Below, one piece after another: positions 16,698-25,299 of a stretch of DNA of 64,000 nt. This stretch comes from Blastomonas sp. CACIA14H2 (GTDB lineage Bacteria; Pseudomonadota; Alphaproteobacteria; Sphingomonadales; Sphingomonadaceae). The stretch lies in NCBI GenBank assembly GCA_000503195.1, contig AYSC01000014.1:1-64000 (forward strand). The letters run 5' to 3'. A program made the position numbers and the translations under genes. The notes beneath the pieces were generated by a model that saw only the letters and a program-made list of their open reading frames with translations, was not told the DNA's origin and made no database searches. Numbering within the stretch: position 1 is the stretch's first letter; each line of letters begins with the position of its first letter.

Positions 16698-18374
16698 CTA
16701 TTTTGCGCCGCACCCCATCGCGTCGGTCTTCTGCCGCTCGATGAAGCGGTGCACCGCCTGGATCACCACCGATCCCTCGCCGACGCCCGAGGCGACGCGC
16801 TTGACCGAACCCGAGCGGACATCGCCGACCGCGAACAGGCCAGGCCGGCTGGTCTCGAACGGCGAGCAGCCGTCGCCGGTCAGGATGAACCCCGCCTCGT
16901 CTAGCCTGGCGCAGCCCTGCAGCCAGTCCGAACAGGGTTGCGCGCCGATCATCACGAACAAGGCGCCCGCCTCGATCCGCGTCTCCTCGCCGCTGCGCCG
17001 GTCGCGCCAGGCAAGCCCCTCCAGATGCGTGTCGCCCGACAGCGCCGTCACCTCGCTATACGGATGCAGCGTGATCGCATCCGAGGCCATGATCCGGTCG
17101 ATCAGATAGCTCGACATGGTCGCTGCCAGCCCCTCGCTGCGCACCAGGATGTGCACATGCGCGGCAAAGCGCGACATATAGACCGCCGCCTGCCCCGCCG
17201 AATTGCCGCCGCCGACCACCACGACCGCGCGGTTGGCGCAGAGCTGCGCCTCCATCGCGGTCGCGGCATAATAGACGCCTGCGCCCTCGAACCGGGCGTA
17301 ATCGGGCAGATCGAGCTTGCGGTAGCGCGCGCCGGTGGCCGCGACCACCGCGCGCGCTTCGGCCACCGTGCCGTCCTCGAGCTGCAAGCGGAAATGGCCG
17401 CCGCTGCAATCGAGCCCCGTCGCCGCGCGCGAGACCGCGAGCCGCGCGCCGAATTTCTGCGCCTGGACCTGCGCGCGGCCCGCGAGCGCCTGGCCGGAAA
17501 TGCCGGTGGGAAAGCCGAGGTAATTCTCGATCTTGCTGCTCGTCCCCGCCTGGCCGCCGGGCGCGGTCGATTCGACGATCAGCGTGTCGAGCCCTTCGGA
17601 CGCGGCATAGACCGCCGCCGCCAGCCCCGCCGGCCCTGCCCCGACGACGATCAGATCGTGCAGCCGCTGCTGGTCGATCGCGATCGCGACGCCGAGCGCA
17701 TCGGCGAGACCGTGCGTGCTCGGGTTCCGCAGGATCTGCTCTTCGGAAATCACCACCGGCAGGTCGCCATCGCTGAGGCCGAAACCCTCCAGAAACGCCG
17801 CCGCATCGGGATCGGTCGATGAATCGATCGTGCGGTGCGGATAGCCGTTGCGCGTCAGGAAGGCGTTGATCCGCACCGTGTCGGCGCTGCGCGCCGGGCC
17901 GACCAGCGTCACCGCGCCCTGCTGATGCTGCATCAGCGCGACGCGGCGCAGGATGAAGGCGCGCATGATGATCTCGCCGATATCGGGTTCGGCAACGATC
18001 AACCGCCGGAAATCGGCGCGCGGCACGCGGATCACCTCGGTCGGCCCCGATGCGCGTCCGCTGACCAGGATCTTGCGGTCGTTGAACAGGTCGAGCTCGC
18101 CGGTGAACTGGCGCGCGCAATGGCGGTGGACGATACCTTCCTCGCCATGATCGCCATGATCGATGATCTCGATCTCGCCGGTGCAGACGAGGAAGAAATC
18201 GACCGCGCGTTCGCCGCGATGGAAGACATAATCGCCGTCTGCCAGCGCCTCGTGCAGGCCGAAACGCGCGATTCGGCCCGCCATGTCCTCGCTCAGCACC
18301 GGGAAGGTCTGCTCGAGCCGGGCATAGGGATCGCTGCTGTCGACCGGCTGCGCACTCGGTGCGGAATTGCCCAT
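16698..18374 (-). CDS. Cyclic-nucleotide-binding domain / thioredoxin-reductase-like fusion
   Basis: 558-residue fusion. Residues about 20-140 form a Crp/Fnr-type cyclic-nucleotide-binding beta-roll (GDYVFHRGERAVDFFLVCTGEIEI). Residues about 155-230 look like a thioredoxin/glutaredoxin-fold linker. Residues about 240-558 are an FAD/NADPH oxidoreductase with FAD motif VVGAGPAGLAAAVYAASEG, GGQAGTSSKIENYLGFP and NADPH motif VVVVGGGNSAGQAAVYMSR. The CxxC redox pair of true thioredoxin reductases is absent: the equivalent stretch reads YYAATAMEAQLC. It therefore probably does not reduce thioredoxin by the usual route. Activity and ligand are unknown; a nucleotide-gated flavoprotein is the inference. 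Confidence 0.85.
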   Translation of the reverse strand: MGNSAPSAQPVDSSDPYARLEQTFPVLSEDMAGRIARFGLHEALADGDYVFHRGERAVDFFLVCTGEIEIIDHGDHGEEGIVHRHCARQFTGELDLFNDRKILVSGRASGPTEVIRVPRADFRRLIVAEPDIGEIIMRAFILRRVALMQHQQGAVTLVGPARSADTVRINAFLTRNGYPHRTIDSSTDPDAAAFLEGFGLSDGDLPVVISEEQILRNPSTHGLADALGVAIAIDQQRLHDLIVVGAGPAGLAAAVYAASEGLDTLIVESTAPGGQAGTSSKIENYLGFPTGISGQALAGRAQVQAQKFGARLAVSRAATGLDCSGGHFRLQLEDGTVAEARAVVAATGARYRKLDLPDYARFEGAGVYYAATAMEAQLCANRAVVVVGGGNSAGQAAVYMSRFAAHVHILVRSEGLAATMSSYLIDRIMASDAITLHPYSEVTALSGDTHLEGLAWRDRRSGEETRIEAGALFVMIGAQPCSDWLQGCARLDEAGFILTGDGCSPFETSRPGLFAVGDVRSGSVKRVASGVGEGSVVIQAVHRFIERQKTDAMGCGAK

Positions 18375-18549
18375 TTCCTGCGTCCTTTCGCCTGACCTTA
18401 GTGCGCCGTAGCGTCAGCCCCCGCACCGCAAGGATGAGCCTATCATGCTATCGCGCCAATGCGTCAGTTTCTTGGCATCGCGGCTTGCATTTGGGTGTCG
18501 GGGGTGCAGACTGGCATCCAACAAATCCGTTCAGGACAAGGTGAGGATC

Positions 18550-19725
18550 ATGACCGAAGACGAAGACCTGGAGAGCTTCCGCGCCGAGGTTCGCGCGTTT
18601 CTCGATGCCGAGCTGCCGCCCGAAAAGCGTTTCGCCGCAGACGGCTTTGCCAATAGCAGCAAGGAACTGACCGCCTGGTGGCAGGGGGTGAAGGCCAAGC
18701 GCGGCTGGGGCGCGCCCGGCTGGCCCAAGCAATATGGTGGCTGCGAATGGTCACTCGCCAAGAAGCGCATCTTTGCCGATGAATCGACCAAGGCGGGCGC
18801 GCCCTCCTACAGCCCGTTCGGCCTCACCATGGTCGGCCCGGTCATCTACACTTTCGGCACCGAGGAGCAGAAGGCCGAGCATCTGCCGCACATTCTCAAC
18901 GGCACCCGCTTCTGGTGCCAGGGCTATTCGGAGCCCGGCGCGGGATCGGACCTGGCCAGCCTGAAGACGCGCGCGGTGCGCGATGGCGACCATTATGTCG
19001 TCAACGGCCAGAAGACATGGACCACGCAGGGCCACTGGGCCGACTGGATCTTCTGCCTGGTGCGCACCAACACCGAGGTGAAGCAGCAGAACGGCATCTC
19101 GTTCCTGCTGATCGACATGAACACGCCCGGCATCGAGGTGCGCCCGATCCGCACGATTGACGGCATGCATCATCTCAACGAGGTGTTCTTCACCGATGTG
19201 CGCGTGCCGGTGAAGAACCTGGTCGGCAACGAGAATGACGGCTGGACCTATGCCAAGTTCCTGCTCGGCAACGAGCGCGCCGGCATTGCCGGGGTCGCCC
19301 GCACCACCGGCGACCTTGTCCGCCTGCGCGAATGGGCCAGCTCGGTCGAGCATTTCATCAACCCGCCGATCAACGATCCGGTGATCGCGCAGCGGCTCGA
19401 TTCGCTCGAGCAGCGGCTGGCCAAGCTGGCGGCGCTCGAGGCGCGCGCGCTCGAAGCGCCCAGCCAGTCGGCCGAGGCGATGCGGCTGGTCGCGCCGTTG
19501 AAGCTGCTCGGCACCGAGCTGTCGCAGGATGTGTCCGAGCTGGCGCTGGACATTGCGGGTCCTGCCGCGCTGCCGCGTCCGGCGAACGATCCGGTCCATC
19601 CCTATGGCCATGAAGGCGAGCACGCGATGTCGGTCTTCCTCTTCGGCCGCGCCCAGTCGATCTATGGCGGCACCAACGAGGTGCAGAAGAACATTCTCGC
19701 CAAGATGATGGCCGCAGGGATCTGA
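18550..19725 (+). CDS. Acyl-CoA dehydrogenase family protein (first of a pair)
   Basis: 391-residue FAD-dependent acyl-CoA dehydrogenase, introducing a 2,3-double bond into an acyl-CoA. Visible: N-terminal helical domain, central motif CQGYSEPGAGSDLASLKT (FAD/substrate contact), GQKTWTTQGHWADW, and C-terminal SIYGGTNEVQKNILAKM. The residue at the MCAD catalytic glutamate position is Gly (YGGT rather than YEGT), so the base may be elsewhere, as in several FadE-like enzymes. The ATG at 18550 is preceded by AAGGTGAGG. It lies about 110 bp upstream of a second, shorter dehydrogenase on the same strand. Confidence 0.9.
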   Translation: MTEDEDLESFRAEVRAFLDAELPPEKRFAADGFANSSKELTAWWQGVKAKRGWGAPGWPKQYGGCEWSLAKKRIFADESTKAGAPSYSPFGLTMVGPVIYTFGTEEQKAEHLPHILNGTRFWCQGYSEPGAGSDLASLKTRAVRDGDHYVVNGQKTWTTQGHWADWIFCLVRTNTEVKQQNGISFLLIDMNTPGIEVRPIRTIDGMHHLNEVFFTDVRVPVKNLVGNENDGWTYAKFLLGNERAGIAGVARTTGDLVRLREWASSVEHFINPPINDPVIAQRLDSLEQRLAKLAALEARALEAPSQSAEAMRLVAPLKLLGTELSQDVSELALDIAGPAALPRPANDPVHPYGHEGEHAMSVFLFGRAQSIYGGTNEVQKNILAKMMAAGI

Positions 19726-19741
19726 GGACCAGGCACCCCTT

Positions 19742-19771
19742 CCGTTTGTCCCGAGCGAAGTCGAGGGACGT
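19742..19771. repeat. REP-like palindrome half (family A, copy 1)
   Basis: CCGTTTGTCCCGAGCGAAG continuing TCGAGGGACG. The same unit forms paired palindromes at 31471-31548 and 32458-32535. Here only one arm is present, in the gap between two acyl-CoA dehydrogenase genes. Confidence 0.75.
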
Positions 19772-19781
19772 GCGCATCAGA

Positions 19782-19811
19782 CCTGGCGCGGATCAGCCGA
19801 TCCGCGCCAGG
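19782..19811 (+). other. Strong hairpin between two acyl-CoA dehydrogenase genes
   Basis: Perfect 13-bp stem CCTGGCGCGGATC / GATCCGCGCCAGG with a 4-base loop. No T-run follows, so it is not a classic intrinsic terminator. It could be an mRNA processing or stability element that sets different levels of the two dehydrogenases. Confidence 0.6.
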
Positions 19812-19834
19812 CGGATATTCAGGATTTCACACCC

Positions 19835-20938
19835 ATGTTCGCACCCAATGATGACCAGCAGCTGCTGATCGACAGCGCCCGCCGCTTCACCCAGAAACAT
19901 TATGCCGATGACAGGCTTGGCCAGATGGGCGAGAGCCCGCTCAACACCGCGCTCTGGGCCGAGATGGCCGAGGCCGGCTGGCTGATGCTGCCGTTTTCCG
20001 AAGCCGATGGCGGTCTGCAGCCCGAGGGCCAGTCGGGCCTGGGCGATTGCGTCAGCCTGTTCGAGGTGCTGGGCGAAGGCCTGGTGGTCGAACCGGTGCT
20101 CGCGAGCACCATCCTCGCCGGCGGCCTGATCGCCGCGAGCCCCGAATCGCAGAGCCGCAGCGACCTGATCGAGAGCATCGTCTCGGGCGGCGCGCCGGTG
20201 GGCGTGGCGCTGCATGAACCGCGCGCGCGGCACGACATCTGGTATTGCGAGGCCAAGGCCAGCAAGAGCGGCGACGGCTGGACGCTCACCGGCCACAAGT
20301 CGCTCGCCCATGGTGCGGCGGCGGCCGAAACGATCATCGTGCTCGCGCGGATCGACGGCGAGCCGGGCAGCGGTCCGGCGGGCCTCGGCCTGTTCCTCGT
20401 CCCCGCCGCCGGCGCTGGCGTCACCGTCACTCCCTATCGCCTGCGCGACGATCACTGGGTCGCCGATGTGAAGCTCGAGAGCGCGGCGCTCGGCTCGGAT
20501 GCGCTGCTGCTCGGCCCAGGCGCGGCAGCCCAAGCGCTCGAAAAGGTGATCGACAAGGCGCGGCTGCTGCTCGCGGCCGAAGGCACCGGGATCATGCGCC
20601 GCGTGTGCCTCGCCACCCAGGCCTATACCATGGACCGCAAGCAGTTCGGCGTGCCGCTCGCCTCGTTCCAGGTGCTCCAGCACCGCATGGTCGACATGCA
20701 GGTCGCCTTCGATCAGGCGCGCTCGCTGGTCTATGAGGCGGTGACGCACGATGCTGCCGGCGATGCCGAAGCCGCGACCCGCGCCGCGCGCGCCGCCTAT
20801 CGCGCGGTCAGCGAGGATGGGGTCGAGGTCGGCAAGCAGGCGATCCAGCTGCACGGCGGCATGGGCATGTCCGAGGAACTGCCGCTCGGCCGCGCGCTGC
20901 GCCGGCTGCTCGCGATCCGCCAGGCGTTTCCGCTTTAA
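19835..20938 (+). CDS. Acyl-CoA dehydrogenase family protein (second of a pair)
   Basis: 367 residues, shorter than its upstream neighbour but with the same fold: N-terminal helices (FAPNDDQQLLIDSARRF), a middle beta-domain (KSLAHGAAAAETIIVLAR) and a C-terminal helical domain ending in AIQLHGGMGMSEELPLGRAL. Adjacent long and short dehydrogenases like these often form heteromeric enzymes in sterol or other ring and branched-chain catabolism; that pairing is inference here. Substrate unknown. Confidence 0.88.
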   Translation: MFAPNDDQQLLIDSARRFTQKHYADDRLGQMGESPLNTALWAEMAEAGWLMLPFSEADGGLQPEGQSGLGDCVSLFEVLGEGLVVEPVLASTILAGGLIAASPESQSRSDLIESIVSGGAPVGVALHEPRARHDIWYCEAKASKSGDGWTLTGHKSLAHGAAAAETIIVLARIDGEPGSGPAGLGLFLVPAAGAGVTVTPYRLRDDHWVADVKLESAALGSDALLLGPGAAAQALEKVIDKARLLLAAEGTGIMRRVCLATQAYTMDRKQFGVPLASFQVLQHRMVDMQVAFDQARSLVYEAVTHDAAGDAEAATRAARAAYRAVSEDGVEVGKQAIQLHGGMGMSEELPLGRALRRLLAIRQAFPL

Positions 20939-20960
20939 GCTGTTGGACTGAGCCAATCGC

Positions 20961-21042
20961 CGTCATCCCCGCGAAAGCGGGGGCCCCGCTTCTGTGCAAG
21001 TCTGGCTGACGAAGCGGGATTCCCGCACTCGCGGGAATGACG
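20961..21042. repeat. REP-like palindromic element (family B, copy 1)
   Basis: Outer arms CGTCATCCCCGCG and CGCGGGAATGACG, with inner arms CCCCGCTT and AAGCGGG. It lies in the convergent gap between an acyl-CoA dehydrogenase and the threonine-synthase-like gene, where it may also serve as a bidirectional transcript end. Further copies are at 50495-50576 and 58853-58925. Confidence 0.85.
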
Positions 21043-21056
21043 GGAATGGCGGAAAC

Positions 21057-22286
21057 CTAGAGCGCGTCGAAATCAATTGGCGCGTGGCGATCGAGCGTGC
21101 GCGAGTCATCGGTCATCGGGTATTTGAGGCCCGTCGCGCAGTTGAACAGCACCACCCGGTCGCTTTTGCCCACCAGCCCGGCGGCGAGCGCATCGTGATA
21201 GGCCGCGAGCGTCGCGCCGCCTTCGGGGCAGAGCAGCAGTCCGTCCTGTTTCGCCGCCTGCACCACCGCGCGCTCGATCGCTTCATCGTCCACCGCCAGC
21301 GCCCTGCCGCCGCTTTCGCGCACCGCACGCAGGATCAGGAAATCGCCCACGGCGCGCGGCACGCGGATGCCCGCCGCGATGGTCTCGGCATTTTCCCAGC
21401 GCTCGGCATGCTCGACCCCGTCGTCGAACGCCTTGACGATCGGCGCGCAGCCTGCAGCCTGGACCGCGAACATCTTCGGCCGCGCGGGGCCGATCCAGCC
21501 CAGGGCCTCGAGCTCGTCGAACGCCTTCGACATGCCGATGAGCCCGGTGCCGCCCCCGGTGGGATAGAAGATCGCATCGGGCAACTGCCAGCCGAACTGC
21601 GCGGCGAGCTCAAGCCCCATCGTCTTCTTGCCCTCGATCCGATAGGGCTCCTTGAGCGTCGAGACGTCGTACCAGCGGCCCTGTTTCGCGCCCTCGGCGA
21701 CGATCGCGCCGCAATCGTCGATCAGCCCGTTGACGCGCCAGACGCGCGCGCCCTGCAGCGCGATCTCGCGCACGTTGATTTCGGGCGTGTCATCGGGGCA
21801 GAAGACCACCGTCTCGATGCCGCAGCGCGTTGCATAGGCGGCGAGCGCCGCGCCCGCATTGCCGTTGGTCGGCATTGCGATGCGCGTCACGCCGAGTGCC
21901 CTGGCCATCGACACCGCCATGACCAGCCCGCGCGCCTTGAACGATCCGGTGGGCAGCCGCCCCTCGTCCTTGACCAGCACGTTCGTCCCGCCCGCCCAAG
22001 GCAGCGGCACCAGCGGCGTCTCGATCTCGCCTAGGCTGACGATATGGCGCGCCTCGCGCACCGGAAGCAGCTCGCGCCAGCGCCACAGATCGGTGTCGCG
22101 CCGCTCGAATGCATCGCGGTCCAGATGCGCGGCGATGGCGGGCAGATCATAGCGCACCAGCAGCGGCCTGCCGACGCGCGAAAGCCCATGCACCTGGTCG
22201 GCCTCGTATCGCTCGCCGGTCATCGAACATTCGAGATGCGTGACGAAGCTCTGCCGATCGGCCAGGATGTTGCTCAGCAAGGGCAT
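21057..22286 (-). CDS. Threonine-synthase-family PLP-dependent enzyme
   Basis: 409 residues, fold type II PLP enzyme. Visible: GSFKARGLVMAVSMA (the Lys that binds PLP), NGNAGAALAAYA (phosphate cradle), YPTGGGTGLIGM (glycine-rich PLP phosphate loop) and CPEGGATLAAY. The order and length fit threonine synthase, which converts phosphohomoserine to threonine. A related lyase is possible, so I give no symbol. I chose the ATG at 22286, preceded by GGGAGAG; an in-frame upstream start at 22337 has no ribosome site and adds 17 residues. Monocistronic between convergent and same-strand neighbours. Confidence 0.82.
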   Translation of the reverse strand: MPLLSNILADRQSFVTHLECSMTGERYEADQVHGLSRVGRPLLVRYDLPAIAAHLDRDAFERRDTDLWRWRELLPVREARHIVSLGEIETPLVPLPWAGGTNVLVKDEGRLPTGSFKARGLVMAVSMARALGVTRIAMPTNGNAGAALAAYATRCGIETVVFCPDDTPEINVREIALQGARVWRVNGLIDDCGAIVAEGAKQGRWYDVSTLKEPYRIEGKKTMGLELAAQFGWQLPDAIFYPTGGGTGLIGMSKAFDELEALGWIGPARPKMFAVQAAGCAPIVKAFDDGVEHAERWENAETIAAGIRVPRAVGDFLILRAVRESGGRALAVDDEAIERAVVQAAKQDGLLLCPEGGATLAAYHDALAAGLVGKSDRVVLFNCATGLKYPMTDDSRTLDRHAPIDFDAL

Positions 22287-22378
22287 GAATGTCGCGCTCT
22301 CCCTGCCCCCGTCGATCGGCAGGCTTGTTCGCTCCAATTGGGCGGTTCGGCTTTGATTTCAATGTTTTGTTGCTGCGC

Positions 22379-23179
22379 TCAGCGGAACGGCAGCCGCATG
22401 GCCCAGCCGAAACGCGCGGTCTCCTGCCCCGGATAGTCGACCAGGCCGATCGTCATCGTGTCGTGCCCGCCGCTCGGCCGCGCGCGATAGGTGCGGAAGA
22501 GCCGGTCCCAGATCGACAGGCAGAAACCGTAATTGCTGTCATGCTCGATGCGGCGGGTGCTGTGGTGCACGCGGTGCATGTCGGGCGTGACGACGACCAG
22601 CCGCAGCACGCTGTCGAGCCAGAGCGGCAGCGCCAGATTGGCATGGTTGAACATCGGCAGCAGCGCGAGCAGCAGCTCGAACAACACCAGCGCCCAGAGC
22701 GGCGCGCCCAGCGCCAGCGCCACGCCCATCTTGAACAGCATCGACAAGGCGATTTCGAGCGGATGGAAGCGCAGGGCCGTCGACATGTCGAGATCGCGAT
22801 CGGCATGGTGCACCCGGTGCAGCCGCCAGAGCAGCGGGATGCGGTGCGTTGCCCAGTGCTGCGCCCAGACCGCCAGATCGAGCAGCAGGATCGCCAGCCC
22901 CCCCTGCGCCCAGCCGGGAAGCCCGGTCATCGGCAGCAGGCCGAAATCGGGTTGCGGCGCATAGCCCGTCACAGCGCCGAACAGCGCAATGAAGATCAGC
23001 GCCTGCACTCCGCGTTCGACCGGCATGTTGACCAGCACGAAGCAGAGATGCGCCGGCCAGCGCGTTGCTACCGGCAGCCTGCGATGGCGGCGCGGAAAGA
23101 TTGCCTCGGCCAGCAGCAGCGCCAGCGCGGTGCCGAGCAGCACCGCGCTGATCAGCCAGGGCTGGCCGCTGGCGATCAT
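22379..23179 (-). CDS. Fatty acid hydroxylase / sterol desaturase superfamily membrane protein
   Basis: 266-residue integral membrane di-iron enzyme. Histidine motifs HWATH, LHRVHHADRD and MHRVHHS are in the order and spacing of the superfamily, and four or more hydrophobic segments are visible. It should hydroxylate or desaturate a lipid using O2, but the substrate is not readable. Its ATG overlaps the stop of the upstream old yellow enzyme gene (ATGA), so the two are co-translated and may act on the same lipid or terpenoid. Confidence 0.87.
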   Translation of the reverse strand: MIASGQPWLISAVLLGTALALLLAEAIFPRRHRRLPVATRWPAHLCFVLVNMPVERGVQALIFIALFGAVTGYAPQPDFGLLPMTGLPGWAQGGLAILLLDLAVWAQHWATHRIPLLWRLHRVHHADRDLDMSTALRFHPLEIALSMLFKMGVALALGAPLWALVLFELLLALLPMFNHANLALPLWLDSVLRLVVVTPDMHRVHHSTRRIEHDSNYGFCLSIWDRLFRTYRARPSGGHDTMTIGLVDYPGQETARFGWAMRLPFR

Positions 23180-24300
23180 GACGCGGCGGCAGCCTCGGCG
23201 TTCAGCCCCTGCTCGGCCCCCTGCTCGGCCATCGTCGGATAGTCGGTATAGCCTTCGGGCGAACTGCCATACCAGCGCGCCGGATTGTCCGGATTGAGCG
23301 GCGCGTTGACCGCCAGCCGCGCGGGCAGGTCCGGATTGGCGAGGAAGGTGCGGCCGAAGCTGATCGCGTCGGGAATGCCGCCCGCCATCGCGGCGACCGC
23401 CTTGTCGTGATCATAATCGCTGTTGAGCACCAGCGGAGCCTTGAACACCTTGCGGATCTGCGGGCTGACCGGCGGCACGTCGCTCGCGCCGAAGGTGCCG
23501 TCCATCGGCGGCTCGCGCAGCTCGAGAAACGCGATGCCGATCCGGCCGAGCAAGGCCGCGGCCGCGGTGAAGGTCGCTTCGGGCGTCGTGTCGTTCACCC
23601 CCTGCGTCTCGCCATTGGGCGACAGGCGCACCGAGACATGGTCGTGGCTCCACACCCCGACCAGCCGCTCGGCGACCTCGCCCAGCAGGCGGATGCGGTT
23701 CTCGACCGGGCCGCCATAATCGTCGTCGCGCAGGTTGGACGAGGAGCGCAGGAACTGGTCGATCAGATAGCCATTGGCGGCATGGATCTGCACGCCGTCG
23801 AAACCGGCGCGGCGCGCATTCTCGGTCGCGCGCGCATAATCGTCGAGGATGCGCGGGATTTCGCCGATCTCCAGCGCGCGCGCGGTCTCGTAGGGCTTGG
23901 TCCCCTCATAGGTATGCGCGTGATAGTCGAACCGCGTCGCCGAGGCCGAGACCGGAGGCTTGCCGCCGTTGAAATCGGGATGCACCAGCCGCCCCATGTG
24001 CCAAAGCTGGCAGATGATCCGCCCGCCTGCCTGATGCACGCGCTCGACCACCGGCTTCCAGCCCTCGACCTGCTCGTCGTTCCAGATGCCCGGCGCGAAC
24101 GGCGTGCCCAGCCCCTCCGGGCTGATCCCCGTCGCTTCGGAGATGATCAGCCCGGCGCTGGCGCGCTGCGCATAATATTCGCCCATCAGCGGCACCGGCA
24201 CGTGCGCGCGCGTCGCGCGGCAGCGGGTGAGCGGCGCCATCAGGATGCGGTTGGGGCAGGCAATCGCGCCAAGCTGGACAGGATCGAACAGGGTGGGCAT
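23176..24300 (-). CDS. Old yellow enzyme family ene-reductase
   Basis: 374-residue FMN-dependent alkene reductase (NemA/OPR type), reducing activated C=C bonds with NAD(P)H. Visible: N-terminal RILMAPLTRCRA, QLWHMGRLVHPDF, the substrate-binding pair in IHAANGYLIDQFLR (His and Asn) with the following Tyr, and FMN phosphate motif SFGRTFLANPDL. Start chosen at 24300: AAGGAGAG lies 10 bases upstream, while the ATGs at 24309 and 24327 are too close to it or unsupported. Overlaps the downstream hydroxylase. Confidence 0.92.
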   Translation of the reverse strand: MPTLFDPVQLGAIACPNRILMAPLTRCRATRAHVPVPLMGEYYAQRASAGLIISEATGISPEGLGTPFAPGIWNDEQVEGWKPVVERVHQAGGRIICQLWHMGRLVHPDFNGGKPPVSASATRFDYHAHTYEGTKPYETARALEIGEIPRILDDYARATENARRAGFDGVQIHAANGYLIDQFLRSSSNLRDDDYGGPVENRIRLLGEVAERLVGVWSHDHVSVRLSPNGETQGVNDTTPEATFTAAAALLGRIGIAFLELREPPMDGTFGASDVPPVSPQIRKVFKAPLVLNSDYDHDKAVAAMAGGIPDAISFGRTFLANPDLPARLAVNAPLNPDNPARWYGSSPEGYTDYPTMAEQGAEQGLNAEAAAAS

Positions 24301-24373
24301 GGGCGGCATCTCTCCTTGAACCGCCACCGGGGAAAAGCCCCGCGACGGCGTTTAACCGAATGGCTAAAGGCCG

Positions 24374-25285
24374 ATGATGACAAAAGCAACCGAGCGGGGC
24401 GGAATCCTGGCCATCCTTGCGCTGATCTTCGCCAATGTGGCGCTTGCCTTCGGCCCGCTGTTCGTGCGCATGGCCGATACCGGCCCGGTCTCCGCCGGAT
24501 TCTGGCGGCTGACGCTGGCCCTGCCGGTGCTGGTCCTGATTGCGCTGCAGCGGCGCGAACCGCTGCACGGCTATCGCGCCTCGATCTGGTGGATGCTCGT
24601 GCTGAGCGGCGTCGCCTTCGCGCTCGACCTCGCCAGCTGGAACTTCGGCATCGAGCGGACCAAGCTCGCCAACTCGACGCTGTTCGGCAACATGGGCAGC
24701 GTGATGCTGGTGGTCTATGGCTTCATCATCAGCCGCGCCTGGCCGCACAAGGCAGAACTCGGCGCGGTCGGGCTAGCGGTCCTGGGCGCAGGGCTGCTGA
24801 TGGGCAGCAGTTACGAGCTCGACATCCGCAACCTCGTCGGCGACCTGTTCTGCCTGCTCGCAGGCGTGCTGTACGTGGTCTATCTGCTCAGCATCCGTCA
24901 CATTCGTGGCGAGATGGGCAGCTGGTCGGTGCTGGTCTGGTCGACCGTTTTCGGGATCGCCCCGATGCTTGCCATCGCAGCGCTGCTCGGCGAGCCGGTC
25001 TGGCCCACCGACTGGACGCCGGTGCTGCTGCTTGCACTGGTCTGCCAGCTGTTCGGCCAGGGACTGATGGTCTATGCGGTCAGCCATTTCTCGCCGGTGG
25101 TGCTCGGCATCGCCCTGCTCAGCCAGCCCGCGATCGCCGCGGTGATCGGCTGGCAGGCGTTCGGCGAGACGCTGTCGGTCAACGACACGATCGGGATGAT
25201 CGCGATCGGTGCGGCTTTGGTGCTCGTCCGCCTGCCCGAGGCACGGCGCGCGGCGCGGCTTGCAGCTTCGCCCCCGGCTCCCTAA
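24374..25285 (+). CDS. DMT-superfamily (EamA) transporter
   Basis: 303 residues with about ten transmembrane segments in two EamA repeats (residues about 10-145 and 155-290). Typical family sequence includes AGFWRLTLALPVLVL and FSPVVLGIALLSQPAIAAV. Substrate unknown; members export amino acids or other metabolites at the inner membrane. Two adjacent ATG codons (24374, 24377); the second is better spaced from AAAGG. Followed after 14 bases by the COQ9-like gene, so probably co-transcribed. Confidence 0.88.
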   Translation: MMTKATERGGILAILALIFANVALAFGPLFVRMADTGPVSAGFWRLTLALPVLVLIALQRREPLHGYRASIWWMLVLSGVAFALDLASWNFGIERTKLANSTLFGNMGSVMLVVYGFIISRAWPHKAELGAVGLAVLGAGLLMGSSYELDIRNLVGDLFCLLAGVLYVVYLLSIRHIRGEMGSWSVLVWSTVFGIAPMLAIAALLGEPVWPTDWTPVLLLALVCQLFGQGLMVYAVSHFSPVVLGIALLSQPAIAAVIGWQAFGETLSVNDTIGMIAIGAALVLVRLPEARRAARLAASPPAP

Positions 25286-25299
25286 TTGTGGGAGCATCC

